DNA of 64,000 bases from Glutamicibacter sp. JL.03c. Lineage in GTDB: Bacteria > Actinomycetota > Actinomycetes > Actinomycetales > Micrococcaceae. The position numbers and the translations under genes were made by a program. Of the stretch, positions 1 through 9,562 are shown piece by piece. Below the pieces are notes generated by a model. It was not told the DNA's origin. It did no database searches and worked only from the letters and a program-made list of their open reading frames with translations. The stretch lies in the NCBI RefSeq assembly GCF_025854375.1, contig NZ_CP107575.1, positions 806,001 through 870,000 on the forward strand, read 5' to 3'. The stretch's first letter is position 1. Each line of letters starts with the position of its first letter.

Positions 1-1302
<1,302 letters not shown>

Positions 1303-1968
1303 TCAGTCGTTGCTGCGTCTCAGGGGCTGGCCCATGATGTGCTGAATCCTGGTCATCAGATCCAAGAATTCCTCAGCCAGCGGGCGCTTGCCGGACGCGT
1401 CAACGTAGGCTTCGATGGCTTGGAGGGTGGTGTGCTTGAGGATGTGCAAGAGGCTTGAGAGCAATGGATCCTGCGGATCCATTCCTTCGCGTGATGCGAT
1501 GAGTTCACGGAACTCTGCCTCTTTTTTGGGCCCAGTCTGCACCATGTGCTGCAGTAGCTCGGGGTCGCGGTGGGCAATGGTGAAAAAGCCGTGGGCGTTG
1601 ACGATGTCGGTTTCGTCAAAGCTCAGTCGTTCGGCGGTCATCTCCACCAAATCCGCCAGCAGTGTAGGGGAAATGCCGGTAATGGCCTTGGGGCGGGCAG
1701 CCATAAAACGCTCGATGATGCCTTCTGGCATGGCATCGGAGTCATGGCCGAAGACCGCGTCGATCTTGCTGGGGAAGTAGTTGAAAAAGGTGCGGCGTGA
1801 AATGCCGACACGCTCGCACACCTGTTCAATGGTGAAACCGTTGAAACCGAACTCTGCCGTCAACTCGCGGCTATGGCGAGTGATGGCTGTGCGGGTTTTT
1901 TGCATGCGTCCACTCAACGTCGGCGCCTGGATGGGCGACCCCATGCCACTTTTTGCACTATCATCCAT
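1303..1968 (-). CDS. TetR/AcrR family transcriptional regulator
   Basis: This is the predicted local repressor of the efflux pump that follows it. The N-terminal helix-turn-helix (GFTIEQVCERVGISRRTFFNYF) is a textbook TetR DNA-binding domain and is followed by a helical ligand-binding C-terminus. The frame is open further upstream to 2127, but the upstream part reads as non-coding and overlaps the divergent acetyltransferase gene. I choose the ATG at 1968 (MDDSAKSG) because a good promoter ends 7 bases before it, which implies a leaderless transcript. An in-frame ATG at 1944 (MGSPIQ) is the alternative. The length of about 221 aa fits the family. Its own promoter contains the palindrome, so autorepression is likely. 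Confidence 0.9.
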   Translation of the reverse strand: MDDSAKSGMGSPIQAPTLSGRMQKTRTAITRHSRELTAEFGFNGFTIEQVCERVGISRRTFFNYFPSKIDAVFGHDSDAMPEGIIERFMAARPKAITGISPTLLADLVEMTAERLSFDETDIVNAHGFFTIAHRDPELLQHMVQTGPKKEAEFRELIASREGMDPQDPLLSSLLHILKHTTLQAIEAYVDASGKRPLAEEFLDLMTRIQHIMGQPLRRSND

Positions 1969-1988
1969 ATAGTGCATTATTGCACTAT
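1954..1988. promoter_or_regulatory. TetR-type operator: three TGCACTAT half-sites
   Basis: ATAGTGCA at 1969-1976 and TGCACTAT at 1981-1988 form a perfect inverted repeat with a 4-base centre. A third half-site, TGCACTAT, lies at 1954-1961, inverted relative to the middle copy. The repeat covers the -10 box and start codon of the tetR gene, which is the expected place for an autorepressor. Confidence 0.8.
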
Positions 1989-2004
1989 GGAACAAAGGGT
2001 GCAA
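1976..2004 (-). promoter_or_regulatory. tetR-MFS operon promoter, leaderless
   Basis: On the minus strand, TTGCAC (2004-1999) and AATAAT (1981-1976) are separated by 17 bases. Only 7 bases remain between the -10 box and the ATG at 1968, so the mRNA probably starts at or next to the start codon. The -10 box lies inside the palindromic operator. Confidence 0.65.
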
Positions 2005-2070
2005 CTTAAGTGATCTGCAACATTTTCGCCAGCTGACCAGCCATGATCTGTCGCATATGACCATGTGTAT

Positions 2071-2076
2071 TAGGCT
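2071..2076 (+). promoter_or_regulatory. -10 box of the acetyltransferase gene (TAGGCT), leaderless
   Basis: TAGGCT, preceded by TAT, stands 6 bases before the ATG at 2083. No clear -35 hexamer is seen and there is no ribosome binding site, which fits leaderless transcription. Confidence 0.5.
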
Positions 2077-2082
2077 GGCGTC

Positions 2083-2649
2083 ATGAGTCTGATAGAACTT
2101 CGCGAACCCACCGTTGACCTGCATCAATCATTCATGCAGAGCACTGCGGAATGGAACGGCGTGGACCAGGACGGCACCTCGATGTTCTTTGCCGATAAAT
2201 ATGGCTGGGATCTGGCCGACCGCACGCATTTTGCGCTGTGGGTGCAATTGCTCAAAGATCTGGCAAGACCGGACTTCACGCCCCTGCCCGGTTTCGTTTC
2301 ACAGAGCACCCTGTGGGTAGTGGAAAACGAGCAGTACCTGAGCGCAGTGAGTTTGCGGCATGAACTAGGCACCGATTATCTCAAAGAAGTCGGCGGCCAC
2401 ATTGGCTACGGCATCCGGCCTAGTGCCAGGCGCAGGGGCCTAGCCAAGCTGGCGCTCGCCGGCTCGTTGGGGCAAGCGCGTGCATTGGGAATGCCGAAAG
2501 TGCTGATTACTTGCAATGACTCCAATATCGGATCAGCGAAGACCATCGAATCCCGCGGCGGAGTGCTTGAAGGCATCAAGCCCCAGAGCGTGGTCGGGCC
2601 ACTATTCGGCTGCCCGGACGATGTACGCCGCTATTGGATTACCCTGTAG
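2083..2649 (+). CDS. GNAT family N-acetyltransferase
   Basis: This 188-aa protein is a predicted acetyl-CoA-dependent acyltransferase. The acetyl-CoA loop (motif A) is visible as GYGIRPSARRRGLAKLAL near residues 107-124. It is followed by the usual helix and the TCNDSNIGSAKTIESRGG segment, in which an Asn precedes the last helix of the fold. The substrate is unknown. The gene is divergent from tetR, and its last 11 bases overlap the end of the convergent membrane-protein gene. The ATG at 2083 has no Shine-Dalgarno sequence but follows a TAGGCT -10 box by 6 bases. Confidence 0.85.
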   Translation: MSLIELREPTVDLHQSFMQSTAEWNGVDQDGTSMFFADKYGWDLADRTHFALWVQLLKDLARPDFTPLPGFVSQSTLWVVENEQYLSAVSLRHELGTDYLKEVGGHIGYGIRPSARRRGLAKLALAGSLGQARALGMPKVLITCNDSNIGSAKTIESRGGVLEGIKPQSVVGPLFGCPDDVRRYWITL

Positions 2650-3985
2650 TTGTCAGAGCATCTGCCGGAGTCTCATCCGCTACGAACCAAGCCCTTGAAT
2701 GCTTGTAGCGCAGTGCGGAACCGGAGAATCCCGAACCGTGAAGGTCAATTTTGTCGATGACTCCGAGGGGTGGCGCAGCGAGCGCCTCGGGCTCATCAAG
2801 TTGCTGGCCGGTGAATTCTTCGACGCGCTCTGATTCGTCACCGGTGTACACTCGGCCTTCGTTATCTATTGTTGCGTAATAGCCCGTAAACGCAGCCCCT
2901 GTGAATCCGAGGACGACTGTTGATCCTGACCCCTGGCCCTGACTTGAAGGCCAGGGCGACTCTGCTGCCCAGAGCCATGCCTGATCAGCTGAGTGCGCAA
3001 ACTCTTCAGGGCTCATTGAATTGATGGCATCAATACCGTGAATTGGGCAATGAGGGCTGGCGGCAACGTCAAAGCTTTCCCGAATTTCCTCAGCATCATG
3101 CGGGTACATCTGAATTAGTTCCGCAGCGCAGACGCAACGGGCTACAGGGCGCTCCGGGTCATTGGATATCCAACCCGTGGGCACACCCTGTAGTGAACCA
3201 AAATCAATCAAAGGGCCCTGCGCTAGAGGAACATGCCAGACATGCACTCCGACCGTGGACCGTGCCCACCAACTGGTGACGGCCCTCAGCAGCAGCAACA
3301 GCCCAAAGGCTGAAGCGATCACCGATGCCGCCGCAATGAAATCTGCGTATGCTGTTTCTTCGATCTGTGCTGCGGTGGCACCCTTTTCTTTGGCGAACAC
3401 CGTAAATGTCCACCACCATCCTGCTGAGGCAAGGCCCCACCACACCACCGCCAATACGACATCCACGCCAGCGCTAAAGCTTAAGTCGTCATCCGAATCT
3501 TCAGTCAGTTCAATCGTTTTGCTGCCACTAAGAGAATGGGCTAATTCGCCTACCTGTCGAGTCTGCCGGACGAGCGAACTCAGATCGTACAGTCCCCATG
3601 CCAGGGCGATTACGGTCCCGAGCCACCAGAAAGGTGCCTCGGCACCGCTATCGAGACTGTGAACGATGGCCGCGTAGCCTAGGAACAGCGGAGCTAGGAA
3701 CACCATGTAGCGGGCGAATAACCAGCCGAAGATTGACGTGGCTATGATCAATGCAATGCTGGAGAGCCCCAGCATGTCGAGCAGTCGGTACTCGCCATGC
3801 CACGAAGGCGCATCGTCATCAAGCCAATGCTCGAAGCCTAGGAAAATGCCCAGCAGTGTGGCAGCCGTGATGGCGAGCGAGATGTTACCGGCAAATCGCC
3901 TCGAGCGGCGCAAAGGCAGCGAGGTCCATTGAGCAGAAGTAGGCGTCAGCAAATACCGGCTGGAGGACCGGTTCTCATCGTTCAT
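2639..3985 (-). CDS. Hypothetical polytopic membrane protein with C-terminal Cys/His cluster
   Basis: I do not recognise a named family. The 448-aa product has about six hydrophobic segments (near residues 33-52, 68-90, 92-112, 118-136, 173-198 and 212-236). A soluble, probably cytoplasmic C-terminal half follows. That half contains CVC at 284-286 and PHCPIHG at 311-317, a Cys/His spacing that could bind a metal ion. It also has an acidic stretch, DESERVEEF, near residue 383. The gene stands alone, convergent with the acetyltransferase gene and upstream of the fumC terminator region. Function is unknown. Confidence 0.75.
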   Translation of the reverse strand: MNDENRSSSRYLLTPTSAQWTSLPLRRSRRFAGNISLAITAATLLGIFLGFEHWLDDDAPSWHGEYRLLDMLGLSSIALIIATSIFGWLFARYMVFLAPLFLGYAAIVHSLDSGAEAPFWWLGTVIALAWGLYDLSSLVRQTRQVGELAHSLSGSKTIELTEDSDDDLSFSAGVDVVLAVVWWGLASAGWWWTFTVFAKEKGATAAQIEETAYADFIAAASVIASAFGLLLLLRAVTSWWARSTVGVHVWHVPLAQGPLIDFGSLQGVPTGWISNDPERPVARCVCAAELIQMYPHDAEEIRESFDVAASPHCPIHGIDAINSMSPEEFAHSADQAWLWAAESPWPSSQGQGSGSTVVLGFTGAAFTGYYATIDNEGRVYTGDESERVEEFTGQQLDEPEALAAPPLGVIDKIDLHGSGFSGSALRYKHSRAWFVADETPADALTTTG

Positions 3986-4039
3986 TTATACAGTTTGACT
4001 TGCAACGCTGCGGTAAACAAATGGTCAGGGAATAAGAAT

Positions 4040-4070
4040 GGGGTTTCGCGCCCGTTCGGCGCGAAACCCC
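4040..4070 (-). terminator. fumC terminator hairpin
   Basis: A perfect 13-bp stem (GGGGTTTCGCGCC and its complement) closes a 5-base loop just after the fumC stop codon. On the minus strand it is followed by a T-rich run, ATTCTTATT. Confidence 0.75.
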
Positions 4071-4083
4071 AATGAGATTCTGG

Positions 4084-5496
4084 CTAGTGCTTGCCCACCA
4101 TGGTGGAGACATCCAGCAGTTCATCAAGCTGGGCCTCGGTGACCTCGCCGCGCTCAACGAAGCCAAGGGCAATCGTGGCTTCGCGAACTGTCAAGCCTTC
4201 TGCTACAGCCTTTTTGGCGATCTTGGCTGCGTTCTCGTAGCCGATCAGCTTATTCAGCGGGGTGACAATGGAAGGCGAGGCCTCGGCGAGGAAGCGGGCA
4301 CGCTCAACATTGGCCTTGATCCCATCGATCATCTTCTCGGCCATGACGCTGGTGGTATTGGACAGCAAGCGGATGGACTCAAGCAGGTTGGATGCCATCA
4401 CTGGTATGCCGACATTCAATTCGAAGGCACCGTTCGTCCCGGCCCATGCGATAGTCGTATCATTGCCGATGACCTGAGCAGCCACCTGAATTGTTGCTTC
4501 GGAAATCACCGGGTTGACCTTACCGGGCATGATCGAGGAGCCCGGCTGCAGATCAGGAATGGAGATTTCACCCAAGCCGGTGTTCGGGCCAGAACCCATC
4601 CAGCGCAAATCGTTGGCGATCTTGATCAGCGAGATGGCAATACTGCGCAAGGCCGCGGATGCTTCTACCAGGCCATCGCGGTTTGCCTGGGCTTCGAAGT
4701 GATTGCGGGCTTCGGTCACCGGCAAACCGGTATCCTCGCGAAGGAACTCCAGGACCTTCTCTGGGAAGCCATCCGGGGTGTTGATTCCGGTGCCGACGGC
4801 GGTGCCACCGAGCGGGACCTCGGCAACGCGAGGCAAGGCCGCTTCGACTCGCTCGATGCCGTAGCGCACCTGCGCGGCGTAGCCGCCGAATTCCTGTCCC
4901 AAGGTCACTGGCGTGGCATCCATGAGGTGGGTGCGGCCGGACTTGACGACATCATTGAACTCAGCCGACTTGGCTTCAAGCGCGGTGGCAAGCTGTTCCA
5001 TAGCCGGGATCAAATCGTTGATCAAGGCCCCGGTAGCTGCGAGGTGGACGGATGTAGGGAAGACATCGTTCGACGACTGCGAGGCATTCACATGGTCGTT
5101 GGGATGAACCTCCGTGTCACTGCCCTTGGCCTTCAAGGCCCGGGTGGCCAGCTCGGCGAGAACTTCGTTGGTGTTCATGTTCGAACTAGTTCCCGAACCG
5201 GTCTGGAAAACATCGATCGGGAAGTGCTCATCATACTTGCCGCTGGCGACCTCTTCAGCGGCCTCGGCGATGGCACTCGCACGCTCGGCGTCCAGCACGC
5301 CCAGTGCGAGGTTCGCTTGGGAGGCAGCCTTTTTGACCTGGGCCAGGGCCTTGATGTGCGATGACTCCAGCGTCTTGCCCGAGATGGGGAAATTCTCGAC
5401 GGCGCGCTGCGTCTGGGCACGGTACAAGGCCCAAGAAGGGACTCGGACTTCGCCCATGGTGTCATGTTCAATGCGGAATTCGTCACTGTTAGTCAT
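4084..5496 (-). CDS. fumC: Class II fumarate hydratase
   Basis: This enzyme interconverts fumarate and malate in the TCA cycle in the cytoplasm. The 470-aa length is normal for the iron-independent class II enzyme. Three conserved blocks are clear: SGTSSNMN at 101-108, [11 protein letters not shown] at 186-196, and the superfamily signature [11 protein letters not shown] at 319-329, which carries the catalytic loop serine. The related aspartase and argininosuccinate lyase share the signature, but the overall sequence and TINTPDGF-type region (GINTPDGF) fit FumC. It is a single gene with its own terminator. Confidence 0.97.
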   Translation of the reverse strand: MTNSDEFRIEHDTMGEVRVPSWALYRAQTQRAVENFPISGKTLESSHIKALAQVKKAASQANLALGVLDAERASAIAEAAEEVASGKYDEHFPIDVFQTGSGTSSNMNTNEVLAELATRALKAKGSDTEVHPNDHVNASQSSNDVFPTSVHLAATGALINDLIPAMEQLATALEAKSAEFNDVVKSGRTHLMDATPVTLGQEFGGYAAQVRYGIERVEAALPRVAEVPLGGTAVGTGINTPDGFPEKVLEFLREDTGLPVTEARNHFEAQANRDGLVEASAALRSIAISLIKIANDLRWMGSGPNTGLGEISIPDLQPGSSIMPGKVNPVISEATIQVAAQVIGNDTTIAWAGTNGAFELNVGIPVMASNLLESIRLLSNTTSVMAEKMIDGIKANVERARFLAEASPSIVTPLNKLIGYENAAKIAKKAVAEGLTVREATIALGFVERGEVTEAQLDELLDVSTMVGKH

Positions 5497-5626
5497 GCGC
5501 CCAGATTACGCCTTCACGGCAATTAAAAGACAGAAGTCTGACGTAAATATCACAACTAACAGTGACGTGTGCACGGTGCGCAGCAGGCCGCGACACGCAC
5601 CGCGCCAGCGCCCAGGCTCGAACAGC

Positions 5627-6256
5627 CTAGTCCAGGCCGAGGCTCGAAACCAGCTGGGCTTTTCCGTCGTGCAGGTGGTAGGCAACGCCGGCCACCGCGG
5701 TTCTGCCATCTTCGATGGCCCGGGCGATAATGGTGGACAGGTCAACCAGGCGATCCGTGGTTTGCTTCACATGTTCCACGACGGTGCCGTTAACGTCGGT
5801 GATTCCCTTGCGCTCAGCGGCGTGCACCGACGGGGTGATGTGTTCCACCAGATCGCGGATGAATCCCTTGGGCATGGTGCCAGATTCCTTGGCGGTGATG
5901 GCGCTGGTCACGGCCCCGCAGGAGTTGTGGCCCAAGATGACAATGAGCGGGACATTCAGCACATCGACGGCGAACTCGAGCGATCCGAGACTTGCTGGAT
6001 CGATGACATGCCCGGCCGTGCGAACGACGAACATGTCGCCAAGGCCGACATCGAAGATGATCTCTGCGGCAAGCCGAGAATCCGAGCATCCAAAGATCAC
6101 GGCAAACGGCTCCTGGCCGGAAACCAGGGACTGGCGCCTTGCGCTATCTTGATTTGGGTGCTCAGTCTCTTCCTGGACGAAGCGGAAATTACCTGCACTA
6201 AGCTTTTCCCAGGCCTCTTGGGGCGTCAGGGAGTGTGTGGATGTTTCAGTTGGCAT
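5627..6256 (-). CDS. Beta-class carbonic anhydrase
   Basis: The enzyme catalyses reversible hydration of CO2 to bicarbonate. The zinc ligands are visible: Cys57 in CSDSR (57-61, with the Asp59/Arg61 dyad), and His110 and Cys113 in GHNSCGA. The 209-aa length is typical of bacterial beta enzymes. It lies upstream of fumC on the same strand, with 130 bases between the genes, and is probably transcribed separately. The ATG at 6256 follows a TAGACT -10 box by 7 bases and has no ribosome binding site. Bicarbonate supply to biotin-dependent carboxylases is the usual role, an inference here. Confidence 0.95.
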   Translation of the reverse strand: MPTETSTHSLTPQEAWEKLSAGNFRFVQEETEHPNQDSARRQSLVSGQEPFAVIFGCSDSRLAAEIIFDVGLGDMFVVRTAGHVIDPASLGSLEFAVDVLNVPLIVILGHNSCGAVTSAITAKESGTMPKGFIRDLVEHITPSVHAAERKGITDVNGTVVEHVKQTTDRLVDLSTIIARAIEDGRTAVAGVAYHLHDGKAQLVSSLGLD

Positions 6257-6263
6257 AGCCCAA

Positions 6264-6302
6264 AGTCTACGGGAAGTTGTTCGAATATCGAATAATGTGT
6301 CC
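6264..6302 (-). promoter_or_regulatory. Carbonic anhydrase promoter with TTCGA-N3-TCGAA dyad
   Basis: On the minus strand, TAGACT (6269-6264) lies 7 bases before the start codon. An inverted repeat, TTCGA-ATA-TCGAA, at 6290-6302 covers the -35 area. The dyad could be an operator; nothing identifies the regulator. Confidence 0.4.
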
Positions 6303-6326
6303 CGAGGTGCAGAGCCGGAGCTTCAT

Positions 6327-7010
6327 CTAGCCGAGCTCGGCCTGAGCGAGAGCGGCAACGTTTTCCAGCTGCTCCTGCGACGTATCGGTCGAGAGGATGA
6401 TGGTTGAATCCTTGTGCTCCGAAATCAAGTATGTTGTTTCGTCCTTGATCAGCACTTCCCATTCCCAGCTCCCGATCGTCTTCGAGCCAGCCGGGACAGC
6501 GGTATCGGTGGTCAAGGCGATCCATGTTGGATTGGCTTCAGCGGCTTGGCGCACCCACACGAAATCCTTGTTTTGGGTGACAATGCCGAATTCCCAGTAG
6601 GGGACACCCTGCGCGGTATTGGCCTGCCAGCGAGCGAAGTTGGCATACTGCCCATCGCCCAAATCCGGAGCGAAGACATCGAACCCGGCAATCTGCTCTG
6701 TCTGTTCGGCGGTCTGCTGCAAGTTCACCTTGCTTTCAAATGCCTCGTCCTTGGGAGCCGGATTCAGCAGGACCAGGGGAATGACAACTGCAAGAGTGAA
6801 GCCAACCGAAAGCACCATGCCCTTAAACGTCTGGTTGGCGCGCTTGGCCTGCTTCTCGGTGAGCTGTGGCTTGAACGGCAGGTCTTCGAAGGTAGCATCC
6901 GGATCATTCAGATCGCGGCGCTGTCCAGGAGCTGTCTCTGCTGGCTGGTCCGAAGGCTCGTTCACAGGCACGGTGTTCCCACTGTTGTTCTCAAGTTGCA
7001 CGTCTTCCAT
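6327..7010 (-). CDS. DUF4245 family membrane-anchored protein
   Basis: The product is a 227-aa protein with a charged cytoplasmic N-terminus, one transmembrane segment (GMVLSVGFTLAVVIPLVLL) and an extracytoplasmic domain containing YWEFGIVT and WIALTT segments. This matches the actinobacterial DUF4245 family, whose function is not known. Genes of this family usually lie beside glpX, as here, where the two are divergent. The frame is open to 7133, but the ATG at 7010 is preceded by GGGGAGA, so I take it as the start. Confidence 0.85.
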   Translation of the reverse strand: MEDVQLENNSGNTVPVNEPSDQPAETAPGQRRDLNDPDATFEDLPFKPQLTEKQAKRANQTFKGMVLSVGFTLAVVIPLVLLNPAPKDEAFESKVNLQQTAEQTEQIAGFDVFAPDLGDGQYANFARWQANTAQGVPYWEFGIVTQNKDFVWVRQAAEANPTWIALTTDTAVPAGSKTIGSWEWEVLIKDETTYLISEHKDSTIILSTDTSQEQLENVAALAQAELG

Positions 7011-7157
7011 TCTCCCCGATGATTCTGTGTAATGAGAACCAGCGTGCCCAACCCCACGTTGGTTTGCTGAAAAGCCATGGCGACATGAACTGTCTCTGAA
7101 ATTCCGAACAAGATAGAATGTGGTTGTTTGCATAGGTGCAATGACTACGACTCAGTG

Positions 7158-8192
7158 ATGGGATCTTTCGTGACCGAAAAGAACAAATTTGCCCACCTTT
7201 CTCCGCGGCTGTCGGTAACCGACGCGGAGCCGGACCGCAACCTAGCACTGGAACTGGTGCGCGCTACCGAAGCCGCTGCCATCGCCTCCACGCCATGGGT
7301 TGGATTCGGCGACAAGAATGCAGCCGACGGGGCTGCAGTTGATGCGATGCGTGGTCTGCTCTCCACCGTGAACTTCAACGGCGTTGTCGTCATCGGCGAG
7401 GGCGAAAAAGACGAAGCCCCAATGCTCTTCAACGGCGAGCAGGTCGGCAACGGCACCGGTGCCGAATGCGATGTCGCCGTTGACCCAATCGACGGAACCC
7501 GCCTGACGGCCCTAGGCCTGAACAACGCGCTGTCTGTCTTGGCAGTGGCCGACCGCGGATCCATGTTCGACCCTTCGGCTGTTTTCTACATGGAAAAGCT
7601 CGTCACCGGTCCGGAAGCCGCCGACCTGGTCGACCTGCGTCTGCCGGTGAAGCAGAATCTGCACCTGATCGCCAAGGCCAAGGGCAAGAAGCTCAGCCAG
7701 ATCACCGTCACCGTCTTGGACCGTCCACGCCACGCCGGACTCATCGAAGAGATCCGCGCAGCTGGTGCCCGGACCAAGCTGCTCATGGACGGCGATGTTG
7801 CCGGAGCCATCGCGGCAACCCGCGAAGGTACCGGTGTTGACGCCTTGATGGGCGTCGGCGGCACTCCAGAAGGCATCGTCACCGCTTGCGCCATCAAGGC
7901 ACTGGGCGGCGTTATCCAGGGCCGGCTGTGGCCAACCGATGATGACGAAAAGCAGAAGGCTTTGGATGCAGGGCACCAGCTGGACCGCGTACTGACCACC
8001 AACGACTTGGTAACCTCCGATAACTGCTACTTCGCAGCTACCGGCATTACCGATGGCGACCTGCTGCGTGGCGTTCGATACAAGGGCAACCGCATCAGCA
8101 CCCAGTCGATCGTGATGCGCGCTAAGTCCGGCACCATCCGATTTGTCGAGGGCGAGCACCACCAGGATAAGTGGGAAGCTTACACCCGCTAA
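7158..8192 (+). CDS. glpX: Class II fructose-1,6-bisphosphatase
   Basis: This enzyme removes the 1-phosphate from fructose 1,6-bisphosphate in gluconeogenesis. The metal-binding and catalytic blocks are present: [11 protein letters not shown] near residues 80-90 and DPIDGT near 109-114. The sequence continues [14 protein letters not shown] and ends at a normal family length of 344 aa. The start is uncertain. ATG 7158, GTG 7170 (VTEKNKF) and an in-frame TTG at 7128 are all possible, and none has a strong ribosome binding site. A 17-bp hairpin terminator follows. In actinobacteria this is usually the only fructose bisphosphatase (family knowledge). Confidence 0.95.
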   Translation: MGSFVTEKNKFAHLSPRLSVTDAEPDRNLALELVRATEAAAIASTPWVGFGDKNAADGAAVDAMRGLLSTVNFNGVVVIGEGEKDEAPMLFNGEQVGNGTGAECDVAVDPIDGTRLTALGLNNALSVLAVADRGSMFDPSAVFYMEKLVTGPEAADLVDLRLPVKQNLHLIAKAKGKKLSQITVTVLDRPRHAGLIEEIRAAGARTKLLMDGDVAGAIAATREGTGVDALMGVGGTPEGIVTACAIKALGGVIQGRLWPTDDDEKQKALDAGHQLDRVLTTNDLVTSDNCYFAATGITDGDLLRGVRYKGNRISTQSIVMRAKSGTIRFVEGEHHQDKWEAYTR

Positions 8193-8208
8193 ATCCGGGC
8201 ACAACGCA

Positions 8209-8246
8209 CTGATGGCCATGAACCTTTGCAGGTTCATGGCCATCAG
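8209..8246 (+). terminator. glpX terminator hairpin
   Basis: A perfect 17-bp stem with a 4-base loop (TTGC) begins 17 bases after the glpX stop codon and is followed by TTTATG. It also lies downstream of the convergent manA gene, so it may serve both. Confidence 0.85.
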
Positions 8247-8287
8247 TTTATGGGCTGGATTATTCCAAGCCTCGGTCCAGTTCCATG

Positions 8288-9496
8288 CTAATCGATCTGG
8301 GCGCTGGCAGCGAAGAGCTGTCCAGCATCGGTGCCTTGCAGAGTAGCCGTGGCCGGAAGCTCTGCTGCGGTAATGAAGAGCGACTGCCCGCGCTCGATGC
8401 TCCGCTGGCCTTCTTGGGTTTGAATCAGGAATTCACCCGAGGTGCACAGGAGAACTGCCGCGCCATGCAGCTGGAGCTCGGAGGCTAATCCTGAGCTCTT
8501 GGGATCCAGAACCTGCAGCTGGAACTCTTCAAAGTCCGGCTTGTAGAGACGGTCGTGGGAACTCAAGGCCACCGGCGCAAGAATCGGGGCGGGGGAGGGC
8601 TCGCTGATGGTGACGTCCAGCAGCTCAGGTACATCGATGTGCTTGCTGGTCAATCCGCCACGCAGGACATTGTCCGAGTTGGCCATGACCTCGATGCCCA
8701 ATCCCCGCAGGTAGGCATGGACGTTTCCGGCGCCCAGGCTGATCGCCTGGCCGGGTTCCAGGAACACCAGGTTCAGCAGCAACGCCACCAGCACGCCCGG
8801 ATCCGATGGATAGATCCTGTTGATCGATACCAGCTCGGCGAAGTGGACGTTGGCCTTCAACCGCGGCGAAGCCTCGATGGCCGCACAGATCAGGTCGACG
8901 GTTCGGGCAATCGGTCCCCCTGCGGTCAGGACATGCTTGAACGCGGCAGCCAGTGGATCCGCTCCCTGCAGGGCCTGGATGATCGTCTCGATCTCGCTTG
9001 CTTGGCCTGCGGTCAGTTCTGCTGCCAGCACACGCAGATCATTGACGATCTGTCCTGGCTGGCGGAAGCCCGAGAGGGCCACGAAGTCGGTGAGCGCGTA
9101 AAGCATTTCCGGCTTGTGGTTATCATCCCGGTAGTTGCGGTCGGCCGCATCCAGGGGCTTGCCGCTGGCGTTTTCCGCGGCGAAACGCTCCTGGGCCTGC
9201 TTGAGCGTCGGGTGGGTCTGAATCGACAGCGGCTGGGCCGCTGAGAGCACCTTGAACAGGTACGGGAGGCGGCCAAAGCGCTGCGCGACCGTTACCCCCA
9301 GTACGTGCTGCGGGTCCTGGGCGATGAAGTCATTGAGCGCAATGTCTTCATCGGCCAGCCGGCTCGGGCAGCCCGGGTGGGCCCCAAGCCACAGTTCCGC
9401 CTGCGGGGAGATTTCCGCAGGCAGATTCAGCAGGTCGGAAATCTGTGATTCAGATCCCCAATGGTAATCCCTCATCGCGTTTTTCAACTCGAACAC
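8288..9496 (-). CDS. manA: Mannose-6-phosphate isomerase, class I
   Basis: The enzyme interconverts mannose 6-phosphate and fructose 6-phosphate and feeds GDP-mannose and Dol-P-mannose synthesis. Zinc-binding positions are visible as Gln93 and His95 in SIQTHPTLKQAQ and Glu130 in HKPEMLYALTDF. An early block, ISPQAELWLGAHPG (29-42), is family-typical, as is GNVHAYLRG later. The start is GTG 9496 (MFELKNAMRDYHWGS); the ATG at 9475 is too far inside the first strand. The product of 402 aa is normal. Mannose activation fits the protein O-mannosyltransferase encoded at 26-28 kb. Confidence 0.95.
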   Translation of the reverse strand: MFELKNAMRDYHWGSESQISDLLNLPAEISPQAELWLGAHPGCPSRLADEDIALNDFIAQDPQHVLGVTVAQRFGRLPYLFKVLSAAQPLSIQTHPTLKQAQERFAAENASGKPLDAADRNYRDDNHKPEMLYALTDFVALSGFRQPGQIVNDLRVLAAELTAGQASEIETIIQALQGADPLAAAFKHVLTAGGPIARTVDLICAAIEASPRLKANVHFAELVSINRIYPSDPGVLVALLLNLVFLEPGQAISLGAGNVHAYLRGLGIEVMANSDNVLRGGLTSKHIDVPELLDVTISEPSPAPILAPVALSSHDRLYKPDFEEFQLQVLDPKSSGLASELQLHGAAVLLCTSGEFLIQTQEGQRSIERGQSLFITAAELPATATLQGTDAGQLFAASAQID

Positions 9497-9562
9497 GTAG
9501 TTTGACCATAGCCTTTCAGGAACAGTGAATGGGTTGCGTTGCGGTCGGGGGGGCTTAACCGT

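Noticed and set aside
1969-2127. Extension of the tetR frame to 2127
   Set aside because: The added residues are not typical of a TetR N-terminus, overlap the divergent acetyltransferase gene, and the promoter lies inside this segment.
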